Source of the DNA: Zygaena filipendulae
Lineage: Eukaryota > Arthropoda > Insecta > Lepidoptera > Zygaenidae
DNA length: 64,000 bases
Reading direction: 5' to 3'
Assembly (NCBI GenBank): GCA_907165275.2
Contig: OU015653.1
Coordinates: forward strand, 8,772,001 to 8,836,000
Numbering within the stretch: the first letter of the stretch is position 1; each line of letters starts with the position of its first letter. The notes beneath the pieces are model-generated. The model ran no database searches. It saw only the letters and a program-made list of their open reading frames with translations, and had not been told where the DNA came from. The position numbers and the translations under genes were made by a program. Positions 24,121 to 52,629 of this stretch are shown in pieces.

Positions 24121-27100
24121 TTATTTTTTGGCTAGTAAAGTTTTGATCAGCGACTCAAGTTTCCTGGTGTCGGCGGCGAATTTGCGGATCCCATCGGAAA
24201 GTTTCTCAGTCGCCATTTGGTCTTCGTTGAGATGCCAACGGAACTTGGCCTCGGTCAGCGATATTTTCTCAATGTTAGCCTCCGCTGCAACCTTGGGGTC
24301 AAGTACCTGTAACACAAATTCAAATCAATAGATAAATAATATTAATCAATAATAATAATTATAACATTATCGAAAGTTAGAGTTTCGAAACTCTCTTGAG
24401 GACTTTTTGATGTTGATAACAATAATATGGTCAGTAGCTGGGTTTAATCATTATTAGATTGAGAAAACTGTTACACACACTGTTAAGTCAGCCCTATCGA
24501 GAATCGAATCCGAGAACTCCCGATTGCGCCTCGCGACATTGTGATCAGTAGCACCAATACGGTAATCGGAATGATAATCATAACCAACCCAGGGTCCTGC
24601 CAACCCTGGCTGTAGGGACCGAAACATCGGCAGACCTTACATTACACCAGTGGTGAGCAAGTACGGCCCGCGGGCCATGCCTGCAAAAGGATTTAATCCG
24701 GCCCGCAGCGGTCCTTCGAAATGTATAGTAATTAAATTTTGACGGTTATGCATAGGTAAAAGAGCCAGCCAGACTATTAGTAGTAGAACACTGCTAAAAG
24801 CTAAATACTCAAAGATGAACAGAAAATTATGGCTATGTTTGGGTCATCGTATGTGAGCAAACTTTTTCGACCATGAATGCATCTGTTTGTCTGTTCGCGA
24901 TAGATTCAAAAACAACTGAACGGATTTTCATGTGGTTTTCACGTATATATATAGTGATTCATGAGAAAGGTTAATACATATAGTTTATCATAGAATTCCC
25001 GCGGGAACTCCCAAATTACTGCGAGTGAAACTTTCTGGCCCTTCATGACGAAAGATTGCTCACCACTGCACAGTACACGTTCATTTTTCGGCTGAAGGAT
25101 GAACTCACCCGTTTGAGCGGCTGTTCAGAGCTGGCCAACTCCTGCAGCAGCTTGGGGCTGATGGTGAGGAGGTCGCAGCCGGCTAGCTCGCGGATTTCGC
25201 CCGTGTTGCGGAACGACGCGCCCATCACCTGCGTCTTGTAGCCGAACTTCTTGTAGTAGTTGTACACGCTGGTCACCGACACCACGCCTGGGTCCTCCTT
25301 CCCCTCGTATGTCTTCTTTGTATTACCTACATACCTGTTGAGAGTGGCCAAATGTTGTGTTTAGTTCTTCAGCTAGTGCCTGTGGCCACAGATAATATAA
25401 TCTGTGGCTCAGCTTACATTAAAAATGAAAGTACCCTGTTGCCAATCTTATAGTGGTTGAGTAGGTATAGGTATTACCTACTCATCGCCTGGCGTCACGT
25501 TCGCGCTGATTTTGACAAAAAAGGAAGGTTCCATGTTTCCTTAGGTATGTTTGCATGTTCATTGTTTTTTCAATAACTTCATAAGTATAACTATTTTTTA
25601 TGATATTTTTACTGGGGTTACTTATTATGATATTTTATGGAACTGTTTTATAATTTAGATCACAAGCAATGCAAGGCACACCCAGGGGCGGATCCAGGGG
25701 GGGGGCACTGGGGGCAATTGCCCCCCCTGAAGACCTAAATAGGTACCTACTTTAATTAGACCTTAGAAAAATCTTCGCAAGGTTGTGGCTTTTCACCAAA
25801 GTTTCATCGTAATTTGAATAGAAATATACGAATGAACCTGAATGAACGAACAAATATTCATTTTTAAAACTCTATAAATTATTAGTTCGTAACGAACCCC
25901 TATGGAAGTTTGTATCTATTATTGTAAAACAAACACAAAATCTGTCAATTCTTTCTCGTTAAAACAAATTTTCTGTTTTGAAACTACGTGCCGTATGGTA
26001 TATTTCTCATTTAAAAGGAGAAGTTTCTGTGTTTGGCTGTATATATGTTTTTACAATTATCCTTATATATGTAGTTTCTCTATCCCTTTTCTTTAACTTC
26101 ATCCAACATCCTTGAGACTTGGAAGTAAGCTATTGTGATTTCACTTCCCAAAACTAGTTGGTACCTAACTCTTCTACTTTTTCCACGTTCAAAGCAAATC
26201 TATCCATATTAATTATTTATTTATATTATGTTATATGTAACTGACGAACTAAATGGAATTAATAGAATTTCGATTTTTATTCCCCGTCATATTGTACCTC
26301 TGTGCTCAAAAAATAGTCGGCGACTTTTATCACGTGCGGTGCGCGATGAATTCGGATTTGGAAAAAATTTTGGGCAAATTTCCAAAATTTATCAAATTTT
26401 TCTTCTGTTGACTGTAAATTTTAAAATCTTCTATGGTCAAAAACATCTTTTTGTTTCAATAGTACCTATTTTTCCGTATCTCGTCATATGGACGAAAATT
26501 ATTCACTTCTCTGAGTTTTCTGCGTTATTTCCCAAATTTTCTCCTCATTTTACTAATCCAAGGAGTAACCTTCTCCTTTTTGTTTACGCCGATGTGTGCT
26601 GTATGAATCTGACAGAAGAGTAATTGAAATTGAAAATTGAAATTGAAAAACTTTATTTGACAACAAGATTTACAGCATACGTATACAACAACTAGACATA
26701 GTAACGCGATAAGTTGGAGCGGCTGCAAAATGTGTGTGCTTTACATATTCGCCAGGCGCACTACACATATTCTTTGTACCATCTTTAAAGTGCTGAGGGA
26801 TCCCAAATCACCGACTTACTTCAAAGAAAGTTTCAGATTGCTTTATGTCGGTCGTGAAGCTACGTCAGGTAGTTAGGTAGTTCTTTGTTCTTCTGATCAC
26901 GAAACACGTTTTTATCACATCACATGTGCACCTCTGATGGTATTTTTTCTCAGTTTAGTAAAAAAATCGCTATTAACCATAACACTTCCCATTATTTTCC
27001 TATCACTTTATAGATACAAACCTACAAAATTTTAATTTAAAGTTGTTAATTCAGGTCAGATTCGCTGGAACGTAAATTTTTCATTTTTTACTTTTATCTG

Positions 27101-30100
27101 TTGTAGCTTCCATGTAGATTATTTTATGCATGAAAGTACAAGTTGAAAATAATGAAATACTAAAAAAACTTTGATTTTACAGAGAATCGTACTCAAAAAC
27201 CGCTATACCTACCTAAGCTCTATCGTTTTCGACACCACATTTTTTTTAAATATGAAAAACATAAAACTAAAAAGCTAAAAATAACAAAATACCGACTTAA
27301 TCCATCAGACAAAAATACATGTAATACTATTGTTGGTTTGTGCTACCACTTTTTGATTTAAATTCGGTGCCAAGCCCGCTTACGTCTACCCACTTGGGTT
27401 GTTCAGCTCACAACGAACTCGTGGCGGGACTGGACTTAGCCCATGTACCTACGCCATATTTGGCTTGTCACCGACTTCAAATAATAATAGTAGTCAAGTG
27501 GTAGAATAAACCAATAATAACTACTGGTACTGGTATAATAACTACTGGTAATAACTACCAAAAATAAACTTACGTGTATTTTTGTCTGTTGGATAAAATC
27601 GATATTTTGTTATTTTTAGCTTTTTAGTTTTGTGTTGTTGGAAGTCGGTTTTAATTTTTTTGTTAAAATTTTGTTTATTTCTTGCTTTCAAGTGAGCCCG
27701 TTTGTAAATTTATCTAAGTTACAATAGCCTAATTAATGTCAATTGCTCATCGCCTTTTACAAAATACTGCTTTTACCGACGGGACGACAGGGACGTTGAT
27801 TGTTGAGGAGTTCTCCTGGTACGTCATCATCAGTTCCACTTTACCATATACATTGTGACGAGCATAAATTATTTAGGAACCATATTAAAGTTAACGAATC
27901 GGAACTCGTGAAATACCTTTTATTGAGTAGTTCCGATGACCATCTGTGGTCTTCATCATCAGTTTCACTTCTTTAAATTTTGCTTCCCAAAAGCAAATAA
28001 ACGATTTACTATAAAAAATACAAAAATCGCTATAGGTGTGTCTGTAATTTTTGAAGAGTTCTCTTGATTTCTCCATGATTCCATCATCAGGTTCTCGATT
28101 TGGTGACAATGGGACCAACTTGGGAGTATACCCTTTCAAACAACAAAATCAATTTTCTAAATCGGTCCAATCGAAACCCGTGAAATACGTATTATTGTTG
28201 AGTAGTTCCGATGAACACTTGTGGTCTTCATGATCAGTTCCACTGATCAGTTCCACTTCTTCAAATTTTGCTTTCCGAAAGCAAATGAACGATTTACTAT
28301 AAAATATACCCAAATCGCTATAGGTGTGCCTATTATTTTTGAAGAGTTCCCACGATTTCCCCAAGATCTTTTGAGGATAATAAAGATTCTTAAACCATAA
28401 GATCCCATCATCAGATCCCACTTGGTGGCAATAGGATCTAATTGGGAGTATACGCTTTCAAACAAAAAATGAATTTTCGAAATCGTTCCAACCCTAGCTT
28501 CGAGTAATATAAAAAAAAAAACATACAGCCGAATGCGTAACCTCCTCCTTTTTGGAAGTCGGTTAAAAAATCGCGAAACATACACACAGATAATATAATA
28601 CATACATAAGCTCAATTCAGATGCTCTCAATATGAAGCACTTAAATTTTATTAATGGACTTTTTTGTCTATCCTGTTAATTCAAAAAATTTCATGGTGCA
28701 ACCAAATTGCCCCCCCCTCAACCAAATCCTGGATCCGCCCCTGCTGTGTAGACATAATTGTATTCTCAAATAATCTTTATTGTGGTACACACTGTTAATT
28801 ATTATCATACCTTTATTTTACTATACAATAATTTTATGAAAATTAATAATGCTGTAATAAATAATTTAATGATGATCGGTTGAGCAGTTATGGCGTAAAT
28901 TTGTAACAAAGTACTTTTTCTCGTTGTATTACAACCAATTTATACAAAACCTTCACAAATTATTACCTAAACCTTTCTCATGAATCACTGTATCTATTGG
29001 TGAAAACTGCATGAAAATCTGTTTGGTAGTTTTTGAGTTTATTGCAAACAGACAGACAGACGTGTGATGGCTATATTAAATAGGAATGAAAAATAAAATT
29101 CATTATTTTGAAAGTTTTCTGTGTACTTACCAATCCAAAATACGTCCAACAAATGGAGAAATTAAGGTAACATTAGCTTCAGCACATGCAATAGCTTGAT
29201 ACAAGGAAAAGAGCAGTGTCAAATTACAGTGGATACCGTGTTTCTTTTCCAGTTCCCTGCAAAAAGTAAAACTTCTGTTAGTCATAATAAGGACAATGTG
29301 AAGGAAACATTCCAAAGCTAATTTATTGAAGTAAATTAATACTGATATATTAAAAATACTAGCTGCTGCCTGTAGTTTTCTTTCACAAGAACTGCAATTA
29401 ACAACATTTCAATTTTTTTTCATACTAAATAAATAGTATTTAGAAAACCAGGAGACACGTATTTTTTCTTTTCCTGAAATTATATACATATATATCTAAT
29501 ATATATAAATCACGTGTCACGTTGTTTGTCCGCGATGGACTCCGAAACTACTGAACGGATTTTGATAAAATTTTGCAACCATTCATAATATGGTCCAACT
29601 TAAAAGATAGGATAGTTTTTATCCCGGAATTCCCGCGGGAACTCCGACTCCGAAATTACCGCGGATGAAGTCGCGGGGGACAGCTAGTATATATATATAT
29701 TTTATTTTTGTATATACAGTGAGCGCAAAGGTATTTACGGTTTACATCCTAACTTTGGACCTCACAAAGTTTTTGTTGAATATTTTGTTAAATAAGTAAT
29801 AAAAAAGGTCAAAAAAATGTGTATGGTGATATTTAAACAAATATCTTGAAATGGTTTTTGATTTAAAGTACCTATTTAAAATTGAAATGTTGTCAATTGT
29901 GGTTCAGGAAATGGGATAAAAAGTATCCCATAGAAAGCACTTATCTGTCCCTCCAGTCAGAAAAACATATATTTTTGTCATTTAAAATATTGGTAAAAGA
30001 AGACAAAATATAAAATGTCCATAATTGTGCACCACTGAGGTTTGTGGAGTGATCTCCACAAATGAAGATCCTAGGTTTTATTACCAATAGAGACAAATTC

Positions 30101-31130
30101 TGTGTGCTGGATTTTTTAGTGTGGGTTCACATTACATTTGAAATCATAGTATTATTATTATTAATGCTCTAATGTTATATTATATCTTTACTTTGCAGCT
30201 TGAATTCCTTCCCAAGTAGAAGCCAATTTTATTAAAATCCTTTCTTTCTTGATGCCAAACTCACTGAACATACCAATAATTTTATTTGCCTTTGCAATAC
30301 TTGCTTCTTTTTCAAAAGATAATCTGAAACATGAAAATAAACAATTTCACTACAAGAAGTAAGATTTGTCATTTAAAATAATTATGAATGCATCATAGCA
30401 AATAAAGCGTTATATCACAATATCTTACCTTGCATCAACTTCTACCGAGACCCTTCCAGGCACAAGTTTAAGGATTTCGCAACCAAACAGCACACTCAAC
30501 ATATCCAATGTCTCAGCCACTTGTTCTTCGATATTGCTAAAAATATATATATTTAACAAACCAATATAAATATTGCAAAATTATAGTAAGAGGCAGATAT
30601 TGAAAGATACCAAATTTAAAAAAAAAAAATAAAAAATTGTAAAAAATGGGTCAAGTAGTATGGGTATGTTCCCTAACAATGGATACAATAAAAATTGGTA
30701 TGCTTACCTGCCAGTCTCTTTCCCATACTTAATAGCCTTATCAAGTAGGTGCTGGTATTGCTCCATACCAGCAGCCGACAGAATGAGGCTAGGGTTTGTC
30801 GTAGCATCAGTCGGCTTATAAGCTTTCATAGCTGCCAATAATAGATTTTTTTGTAAATATCTCAAAAGGTTAAATATTAGTTTGAAATTGAGGTAACCAT
30901 GGAAAAATTTCAACCAATAAAACTTGGGATTTACTCCAAAGAAACCGCAGGCAAAACCTAGTTACTACAATAGGTATGTAATTTTAATCTAATTAGCTTT
31001 GATGACCATTGGTACCAGAGTACATTCACTAACCTTCGAAGTCACCGGTATCAGCCACCACAGTGGAATATTGCTTAAGCTGGTCGAGAGAACTCATCTT
31101 GGTACGCTTAGCTTCGGGTTCACCACTCAT
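24121..31130 (-). CDS. Tal: Transaldolase (7 exons, 332 aa)
   Basis: Minus-strand coding exons: 31034-31130, 30708-30831, 30429-30536, 30192-30323, 29131-29256, 25109-25334, 24121-24306. All introns are GT/AG and phases match, giving 332 residues, close to other animal transaldolases. The enzyme transfers a dihydroxyacetone unit between sugar phosphates in the non-oxidative pentose phosphate pathway, in the cytosol. Seen: VVADTGDFE near residue 25-32, the family signature DATTNPSLI (41-49), the Schiff-base lysine in [13 protein letters not shown] at K142 (the same number as in the human enzyme), [12 protein letters not shown] (about 185-196), [11 protein letters not shown] and [12 protein letters not shown] (about 230-260), and the C-terminal [20 protein letters not shown] motif, split over the last exon. 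A basic EPEAKRTK stretch at the N-terminus resembles the animal enzymes' weak nuclear signal. Exon 6 is GC-rich while the others are AT-rich. It is complete, with intact catalytic residues. Confidence 0.96.
24460..24647. repeat. SINE-like fragment in transaldolase intron 6
   Basis: Contains 'GAGAATCGAATCCGAGAAC' and 'GTAGGGACCGAAACATCGG', typical of lepidopteran tRNA-related or LINE-tail repeats. It abuts the hAT-like element at 24648. Confidence 0.35.
24648..25068. mobile_element. hAT-like non-autonomous element (TIR CAGTGGTGAGCAA)
   Basis: Left end CAGTGGTGAGCAA and right end TTGCTCACCACTG are exact inverted repeats and fit the hAT terminal pattern CAGNGNTG. GGCCCGCGGGCC just inside the left end is also common in hAT elements. 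A dispersed 'CGGATTTTCATGTGGTTTTC' repeat lies inside. No transposase ORF. I could not confirm an 8-bp target duplication. In the last intron of transaldolase. Confidence 0.7.
25683..28743. mobile_element. hAT-type element remnant with 16-bp TIRs (CAGGGGCGGATCCAGG)
   Basis: CAGGGGCGGATCCAGG at 25683-25698 and its exact reverse complement at 28728-28743 bracket about 3.06 kb in transaldolase intron 5. This terminus is typical of hAT families. No long transposase ORF survives inside; the interior holds a foldback repeat (27240-28565) and a SINE-like tail near 26620-26700. No matching 8-bp flanks were seen, so the pairing of the two ends is inferred from TIR identity. Confidence 0.6.
27240..28565 (-). 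repeat. Foldback/tandem composite repeat, copy 2
   Basis: Opposite orientation to the copy at 21070. The foldback part (about 27240-27660) includes inverted AATACCGACTTAATCC and AAATCGATATTTTG arms, followed by tandem units with CATCTGTGGTCTTCATCATC, and ends TCCTTTTTGGAAGTCGGTTA. It sits inside the 25683-28743 hAT-type element, i.e. a nested insertion. Confidence 0.75.
29496..29687 (+). repeat. Dispersed repeat subfamily 'TCACGTGTCACGTTG', copy 1
   Basis: Runs from ATATATAAATCACGTGTCAC through ACTACTGAACGGATTTTG to GCGGGGGACAGCTAG. Near-identical copies at 40472-40702 and 42248-42507 suggest a recently active subfamily. In transaldolase intron 4. Confidence 0.75.
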
Positions 31131-31754
31131 ACTAAAAATTCTATTTGGGATATTATTTTAATATAATTTTAACCAATATGTAGGCAGGTAGGCACTTATT
31201 TTATTCAGTAGAATGCGGCGCAACCAGAGAGAAGCTGTAATCACTTCACTACGTTTTACGTACAACCACAACTCACAAGGTGACCCCGAACAATACAATA
31301 GGGAGGTGACAAAATAATCGATTTTTAATAAATCGATTATACAATTTATACACTTGGAGGTTAAAGTTAAAATAGATTTGGAAGTGATATCTTACTCCCT
31401 CTTCAGTTTCAGTTCAGCCATATCACCATCCTGCTCCCGTTATGAGGCATCTTTTGAGGCCCAAAGATTATCGTTTTGTTTCTTGTAACTACTAAACTTA
31501 ATTTTATTTTTATTCTAATAAAATGTTAATATTCTATACACTGAACATTTGTGACACTAATCATTTCTGGTTATTTCATTGTTTAATGTTCAACAAATTT
31601 TATAGTTTTTATAGTTTTATTTCTTGTAGTAAACTTATCTTTCTATTTTATTTTGATTCTAACAAAAGGTTAAATGGCTTGAAATATTTGTGAAAATAAC
31701 TATTTTCAGTTACTTTATTGTTTAAAGTTGGAAGCTCAAAAAAGATTTATTTTA

Positions 31755-32025
31755 TACTAGCTGTTCCCCGCGGTTTCACCCGCGTTAACTTCGGAGTTCC
31801 CGCGGGAATTCTGAGATATAACTATCTTATATCCTTTATTTCTGCCAACGTGATATTATGCAAACTTAAATGGAGATTCATCCGCGTTATTTCGGAGCTC
31901 CCGCGGGAATTCCGGGGTAAAAGCACCTTAAGTCTTTTTCTGCACCCTAGCAGCATGTATGCCAAATTTCATGATGATCAGTTCAGCCGTTAAGGCACGA
32001 AAGCGTTACATACAGAGTTACTTTC
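31755..32025 (-). repeat. Dispersed lepidopteran repeat copy
   Basis: Starts TACTAGCTGTTCCCCGCGGT, has two 'GGAGTTCCCGCGGGAATTC'-type blocks (31790-31815 and 31895-31918), and ends with GCCGTTAAGGCACGAAAGCG. Confidence 0.7.
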
Positions 32026-32256
32026 GCATAAAACTGTAGAGAGGTCAATTCTGTACATTAAATATACTATATCCAAAATTAATATTGGAGGATGAATAGT
32101 GCTCGATACTGATGCCAAAAATGCAATCAGTAAATTTTTTGTCTGTTTGACCCATGCGTGCACATACAGACAGACAGACAGAAACTACTGAAGGGATTTT
32201 AACCAAACTTGGTACGATTGTAGTCCATACTCCTGCATAGCTAAGATGCGCGCCAC

Positions 32257-32602
32257 GATATGTTTATCGAACGAAAGATAAAATTGTCGACACGACAAAT
32301 ATTTGTGAGCGTCCAAGCAAAAAAGTGCAGTAGTGGGGTATTGAGTTAAGACTAGATTCGGTTAAACATTTTTTACCACTGGTAGACAAAACGATATGTC
32401 GACGAGAATCGATAAAATAGTTCGATAAAATTTTATCGTGTTGCGCATCCTAGCTCCGCTGCGCAACATGATATGTTTATCGAACGAAAGATAAAATTGT
32501 CGACACGACAAATATTTGTGGGCGTCCAAGCAAAAAAGTGCAGTAGTGGGGTTAAGACTAGATTCGGTTAAACATTTTTTTACCACTGGTAGACAAAACG
32601 AT
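32257..32602. repeat. Direct duplication of about 135 bp
   Basis: GATATGTTTATCGAACGAAA through GGTAGACAAAACGAT occurs at 32257-32395 and again at 32470-32602, with only a few differences (including a 6-base indel). Between the copies lies a GC-rich spacer ending TGCGCAACAT. Confidence 0.85.
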
Positions 32603-33768
32603 TAACTAGAAACAAATTAACTAGAAATTTACGAAACCGGCTTCACTTTTTTGTTGACAGCGCTCCGTCCAGAGAGAAGGTAATCACTACGTCTCCGTCT
32701 TGACTTTTTATTTCGTCTGAGGAGGTTACGACATTTTTGCCACGACCGCAACGATCGATCGTAGTCCTCGTGTGGAACGCCTGAACGATAATTTTAATCA
32801 TCGTGAGCGCTTAGTGGAACACACTCAAAGTCCTTTTTTTTTGTTATGTCGAGCGAGGCAGAGAAAATGTTGTACATTCATCCAGAGAGAAGGTAATCAC
32901 TACGCATTCATCCTAAAATGCATTTTTTTTTCAATTTACAAGATTACAAACATATTTTTAAATAACTTGGAATAAAAATTTCGGAAAAAGAAAAAATACG
33001 TGCCTTCTGGTTTTCTAAATACCTAAATAAATAATAAATAAATAATTTTCTAAATAAATTATGATGTTGGTCGTTATGATAACCAATATTACATTAAATG
33101 CAAGCCTCGACTCGAAACTTGCTATTCACGTAATGTTGGTTACTGTAATGATGTTGATCGTCATGATTTTTGGGTCCCTAGTTAACGATCGATACGATAA
33201 CACTGTCGAGACTGCCAGCCCTGGACTTAAATTAAAACACGCTTGTTTGAAGCGTCTTCTAACGTGTTTTAGAGCATCTATATATTTTCTCTCTTTCTAT
33301 CTGTGACCTTCATTCCCGGTTTCAAACCACCTATTCTTTCTAAGTTTCTTTTCCATGCGGACCAATACACAAATAATATTAGTGAGTGTGTATTTGTATT
33401 CCCTTGTAGCTGTCCTCAGTTAGTAAATACTCCTGCCTTAAAAAAGACAGTGTCGATTTTTTTGCCTTTTCGTTTGTATGCTTTTACTAATTAATAGAAA
33501 TATTAGACTTAAAGGCAGAAACGATGTTAAACACTTATACCTGCCAAATTTTTTTTTTGTTTTTTTTTTCATTTTTTCGACAGTTTAAGACCTATTTTTT
33601 TCAACATTTTTCACAAGCTCCTATTTGATATTGCAGTAATTAATGAATGACAGAAATTGTTTAAAATGATTATTTTACTTAGTACTCTAATATTATAGAA
33701 TTCTGTCAGACGATTAAATCATATAAAAATTACTGCCACCAGCTCCCTAGCTATGCATGTCATATCAA

Positions 33769-34239
33769 GTGTGCGTTCCGTGGCTTCGCACGAATGCACT
33801 CGAACGCGCTCGAGCGCGCTCTGAACCCGTTCTGTGGCTTGGTGAAATTTTACTCTGACAACTGTCAGAGCGTAGTTTCACCCGTTCCGTGGCTCAGAGT
33901 GCAGCAACCAAACAACCACCTCCGAAGCAGGTTAATTTTCACTCTGACAGCTATGTATTGTTTAAGAAGTGTCAAAGTTTGCGCCAAAAACCGGATTCGT
34001 CGAAAAAGAAATCAATCGGAGTTCTTACGAACAAAGGGGAGGTGTCGTAGTCATAAAAAGTTTATAATTGGATGTAAAACAGTCTTATTTGCAATGTGAG
34101 TTGAGAGAAAACAAATGGCGCCTGAAATTTCAAATATTTTGAGGTTATAAAAACAACTCAATCGTTCTGTGGCTTGGTTGCAACTCAAACGAGAGAAATT
34201 TTAACCAAACAACTGCGCCCAAACCCACGGAACGCACAC
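33769..34239. mobile_element. Non-autonomous TIR element (GTGTGCGTTCCGTGG)
   Basis: GTGTGCGTTCCGTGG at 33769-33783 is matched by CCACGGAACGCACAC at 34225-34239. Inside, 'CCGT(T)CTGTGGCTTGGT' recurs several times. A 101-codon frame (33794-34099) overlaps it but shows no recognisable domain. It lies about 600 bases upstream of the Hsp110 start codon. Confidence 0.7.
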
Positions 34240-34636
34240 CAATATGGCTCCATTACATTATCGCCAACCACCGTGTACACTGTACAGACGATTATGCGCG
34301 AGCATGATAGTATATAGAGTAGTGATTATTTTCCCAATGGTAAAGAGATTAGAGGGCATACTCTTAACTCGGCTGTACTCGCTGATCATCGTCTATGAAT
34401 TCTATGATCGTCTGCGAAGTGCGACCTGTGACTCGTGAGTTGTCGGTTTTTGGGCACGCATCAAAGGGAATCGCCTGTGGTGGCGTTAAGGTGTCCACAT
34501 TATCGTCTCTTATTCGTCTGTGTCGTCAATCACACGATTACACGATCAACGATTATCGGTGATAATATAGACATTAAAACGCAGCCACAAATCACAATAC
34601 AATCGTGTTAGCAAATGGTAACACCATATCTGTCAT

Positions 34637-34649
34637 TTCTAGAAATTTC
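34637..34649 (+). promoter_or_regulatory. Heat-shock element TTCtaGAAatTTC
   Basis: Three perfectly alternating heat-shock-factor half-sites (TTC-nn-GAA-nn-TTC) lie 200 bases upstream of the Hsp110 ATG. HSF trimers bind such triplets, and Hsp110 genes are known heat-shock targets, so site and neighbour fit. Binding itself is inferred. Confidence 0.7.
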
Positions 34650-34837
34650 GAGCACGGTTCGGACGTCGAACTCAAGTCTCAAACTGTCGAACAGTAAGTG
34701 TGCAGTTAACCGCAATCCGCAATCGCAAAACCAAGTTCACGGAACGAAATCCTTCGTGACTAGCGCTTTACGTGCTATCTTTTGAAGTGATCCACGTGTA
34801 TTTCTTCAAATTTGGTTTTTTGTGTTGAAAAATATAA

Positions 34838-50299
<15,462 letters not shown>

Positions 50300-52629
50300 A
50301 TCCAGCCCAGCGACCACCGACTGTTCCGGCAACACTAATCTATCTGTACGAACACTCGATCAATGATTGTGATGTAATTTTATTCTGAGTATAGACGGCT
50401 GGCACATTTCACGTAATGAACTAGTTAAATTAATTGTAACATTCATAAAATTAATTATATTATTTAAAAAATAGTAAAAAATAATAATTGATCGCTTATG
50501 ATAATATTCTAATAGTTTCCTAAATGGGGTGAAAATCGAACCATATAGTAAAAAATTTTTAACAGACCTCGCCTGATAAGATTTTAACCCTAAAACAGTA
50601 TTAAAATATTGTTTTCATAGCTGAATGTTATTTTGATTAATTTGCATTTCTAAAACCAGTACATTAAGTAAAATTGTGATAAAATATGAACATAATCTTT
50701 ACTGGGTTATTACAATGAAACCGAGCATGAAATATTAGTGAAGGTACATTTCATTACATGATACATTCCTAAACCAAATAGTGGAATTTAATGGGAATTT
50801 CTATCCATCAAAATCACAGTGTCAACATAATTAGGTAACCTAAAGTTAAAACCTTACTAGGCGCATACTTTGCCTGCTATCTGGTATAATACCTATCCAT
50901 TTTGAAGCACTGTGATATTGTTTTTACCACAAAAATTACTTTTCTTAGTTATTTTTTGGTGTGTTAGTACTTATTACTAACTCGAATCTGCTTTTATTTA
51001 GAGTATAGAATGATGTGTGGATAAAATTGAAGCATTTATATTTATTTATAATTGTTCGGATTAGTAATATGCCTGCACACTACTGCACAGGTGTTAAGCG
51101 ATTTGTTCAGGCTTGAACACAGTATATATAATTTTGTGGATTATAACTTATATTCATAACTTTGTAATGAAATTCTGCAATTGCAATACGTTTGGTTTCT
51201 CATATTATGTTTTAATTACATTTGAAAATTTCTGTTATATGTTTTTCTTTTATTTGGAAATCCCAGTTTACAAAGTTAGAATGCTCATTAATTATTTATA
51301 ATTATGCCCCAAAAATGCAGATACAAATAGATTCGAACCTACCTAATTAGTTCTGAATTAACGTTATTCAGGAAGTTGTGTAATAAGATTTTGCAATAGA
51401 TTTCTCAGGTTTTCTTTATGAATTCTTTAGCTAATAAATGGTTTAACCACTGCTGTTAAATGTAATTTTTTATTTTAAAATGTCATAACCTAGCCAAGGA
51501 GAAAAACACCCTCGAATTCAACAATAATTACAGTCAGTTGCAGAAATAAAACACTCGTATTTATTACGTCATACGTTCAGTGCTGTGATAAAATTTATTT
51601 CCAAATTGGTCAGTTGTTCAGCACCATCACCATGTAAGGGTAGTTAGGTATATGATACTGGAGTTTCGTCTCAACCGTACTCCATCTACGGCCTCAACAA
51701 TGCATTTCGATGTGAGTAAATAACTTCAGAAGAAAAAAGAAACAACTTGGCTGTATGGACTAAGTTTCTTTTGCCTTCCCCGAAAGTGGTAAACTGTGTT
51801 TGTGTTTTAAATAATATAGCTTCAACCAGAGAGAAGGTAATCACTTGGCTTCAACAAAAAACAGTACCTACTACCTAGGTAGATGTAGATACCTCAGAAC
51901 AATAACAGGTAGGTACTTACCCTACCTCATTCAACTTATGGAATGATAAGTGCCAATGAGGTAGATATGGATACGTCTTTTACTCGATATTTATTACTAC
52001 TTTTTTGGACGATATAATACCTATCTATAGTAAGATATTTAAATACAGAGATATCAACGGTCGATTTTTTTTTAATAATTTTTTATTTTTGCTTTATAGG
52101 TTTATATCTATATTTTATCCTGGAATTCCCGCAGGAACTTCGAATTTACCGTGGGTAAAACCACAGGGGACAGCTTGTTTAAAATACATCATCTTAACCA
52201 TCCTACTAATATAATAAATGTGGAAGTATGGATGTTTGGATGTTTGTTACTCAATCACGCTAAAACGGCCGAACGGATTTGGATGAAATTTGCTATTACT
52301 TTTAACCCGGAATTCTCGCGGGAACTCTGATATTACCGCAGGGCACAGCTAGTTTAAAATTAATCTTTCATTGCTAAACGTTTTTCTTTTTAATTTCTCT
52401 AAGACTAAAACCTTATATATCTATAAGCTTTTTATAGTTTTTAAATAGTGTGCATCGTTTTATATCAAGAACTATAATATATTTTATAATATATTTGTAC
52501 TTACCAAAAAAAAGTTCTTACTTTTATCACTTCATCATCACGTTAATTTTGTTTAAATTAGTTTGCGTAGTACGGATCGTGAAGCATAATATTTGTTTTT
52601 ATTTTTACCCTTTTTTGGGGGAGGCAAAA
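50300..52629. other. Hsp110 3' flank and intergenic region, no gene seen
   Basis: Probably includes the Hsp110 3' UTR; plus-strand AATAAA hexamers are at 51433 and 51545. It also holds a repeated 'GGCTGTATGGACT...CCTTCCCCGAAAG' segment (51725-51800, also at 58128-58200), one copy of the 20-bp motif (51826-51845), and dispersed repeats at 52085-52358. Confidence 0.5.

Larger units (their letters stand above)
31140..33768. other. Intergenic region between transaldolase and Hsp110 (repeats only)
   Basis: Immediately upstream of transaldolase is a GC-richer stretch (31200-31300) likely to include its promoter, then AATCGATTTTTAATAAATCG, a short palindrome. Further on lie a dispersed repeat (31755-32025), a duplicated segment (32257-32602) and a repeated 20-bp motif. 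There is no coding exon. Confidence 0.5.

Noticed and set aside
33794..34099. 101-codon frame upstream of Hsp110
   Set aside because: Entirely inside a terminal-inverted-repeat element and without recognisable domain.
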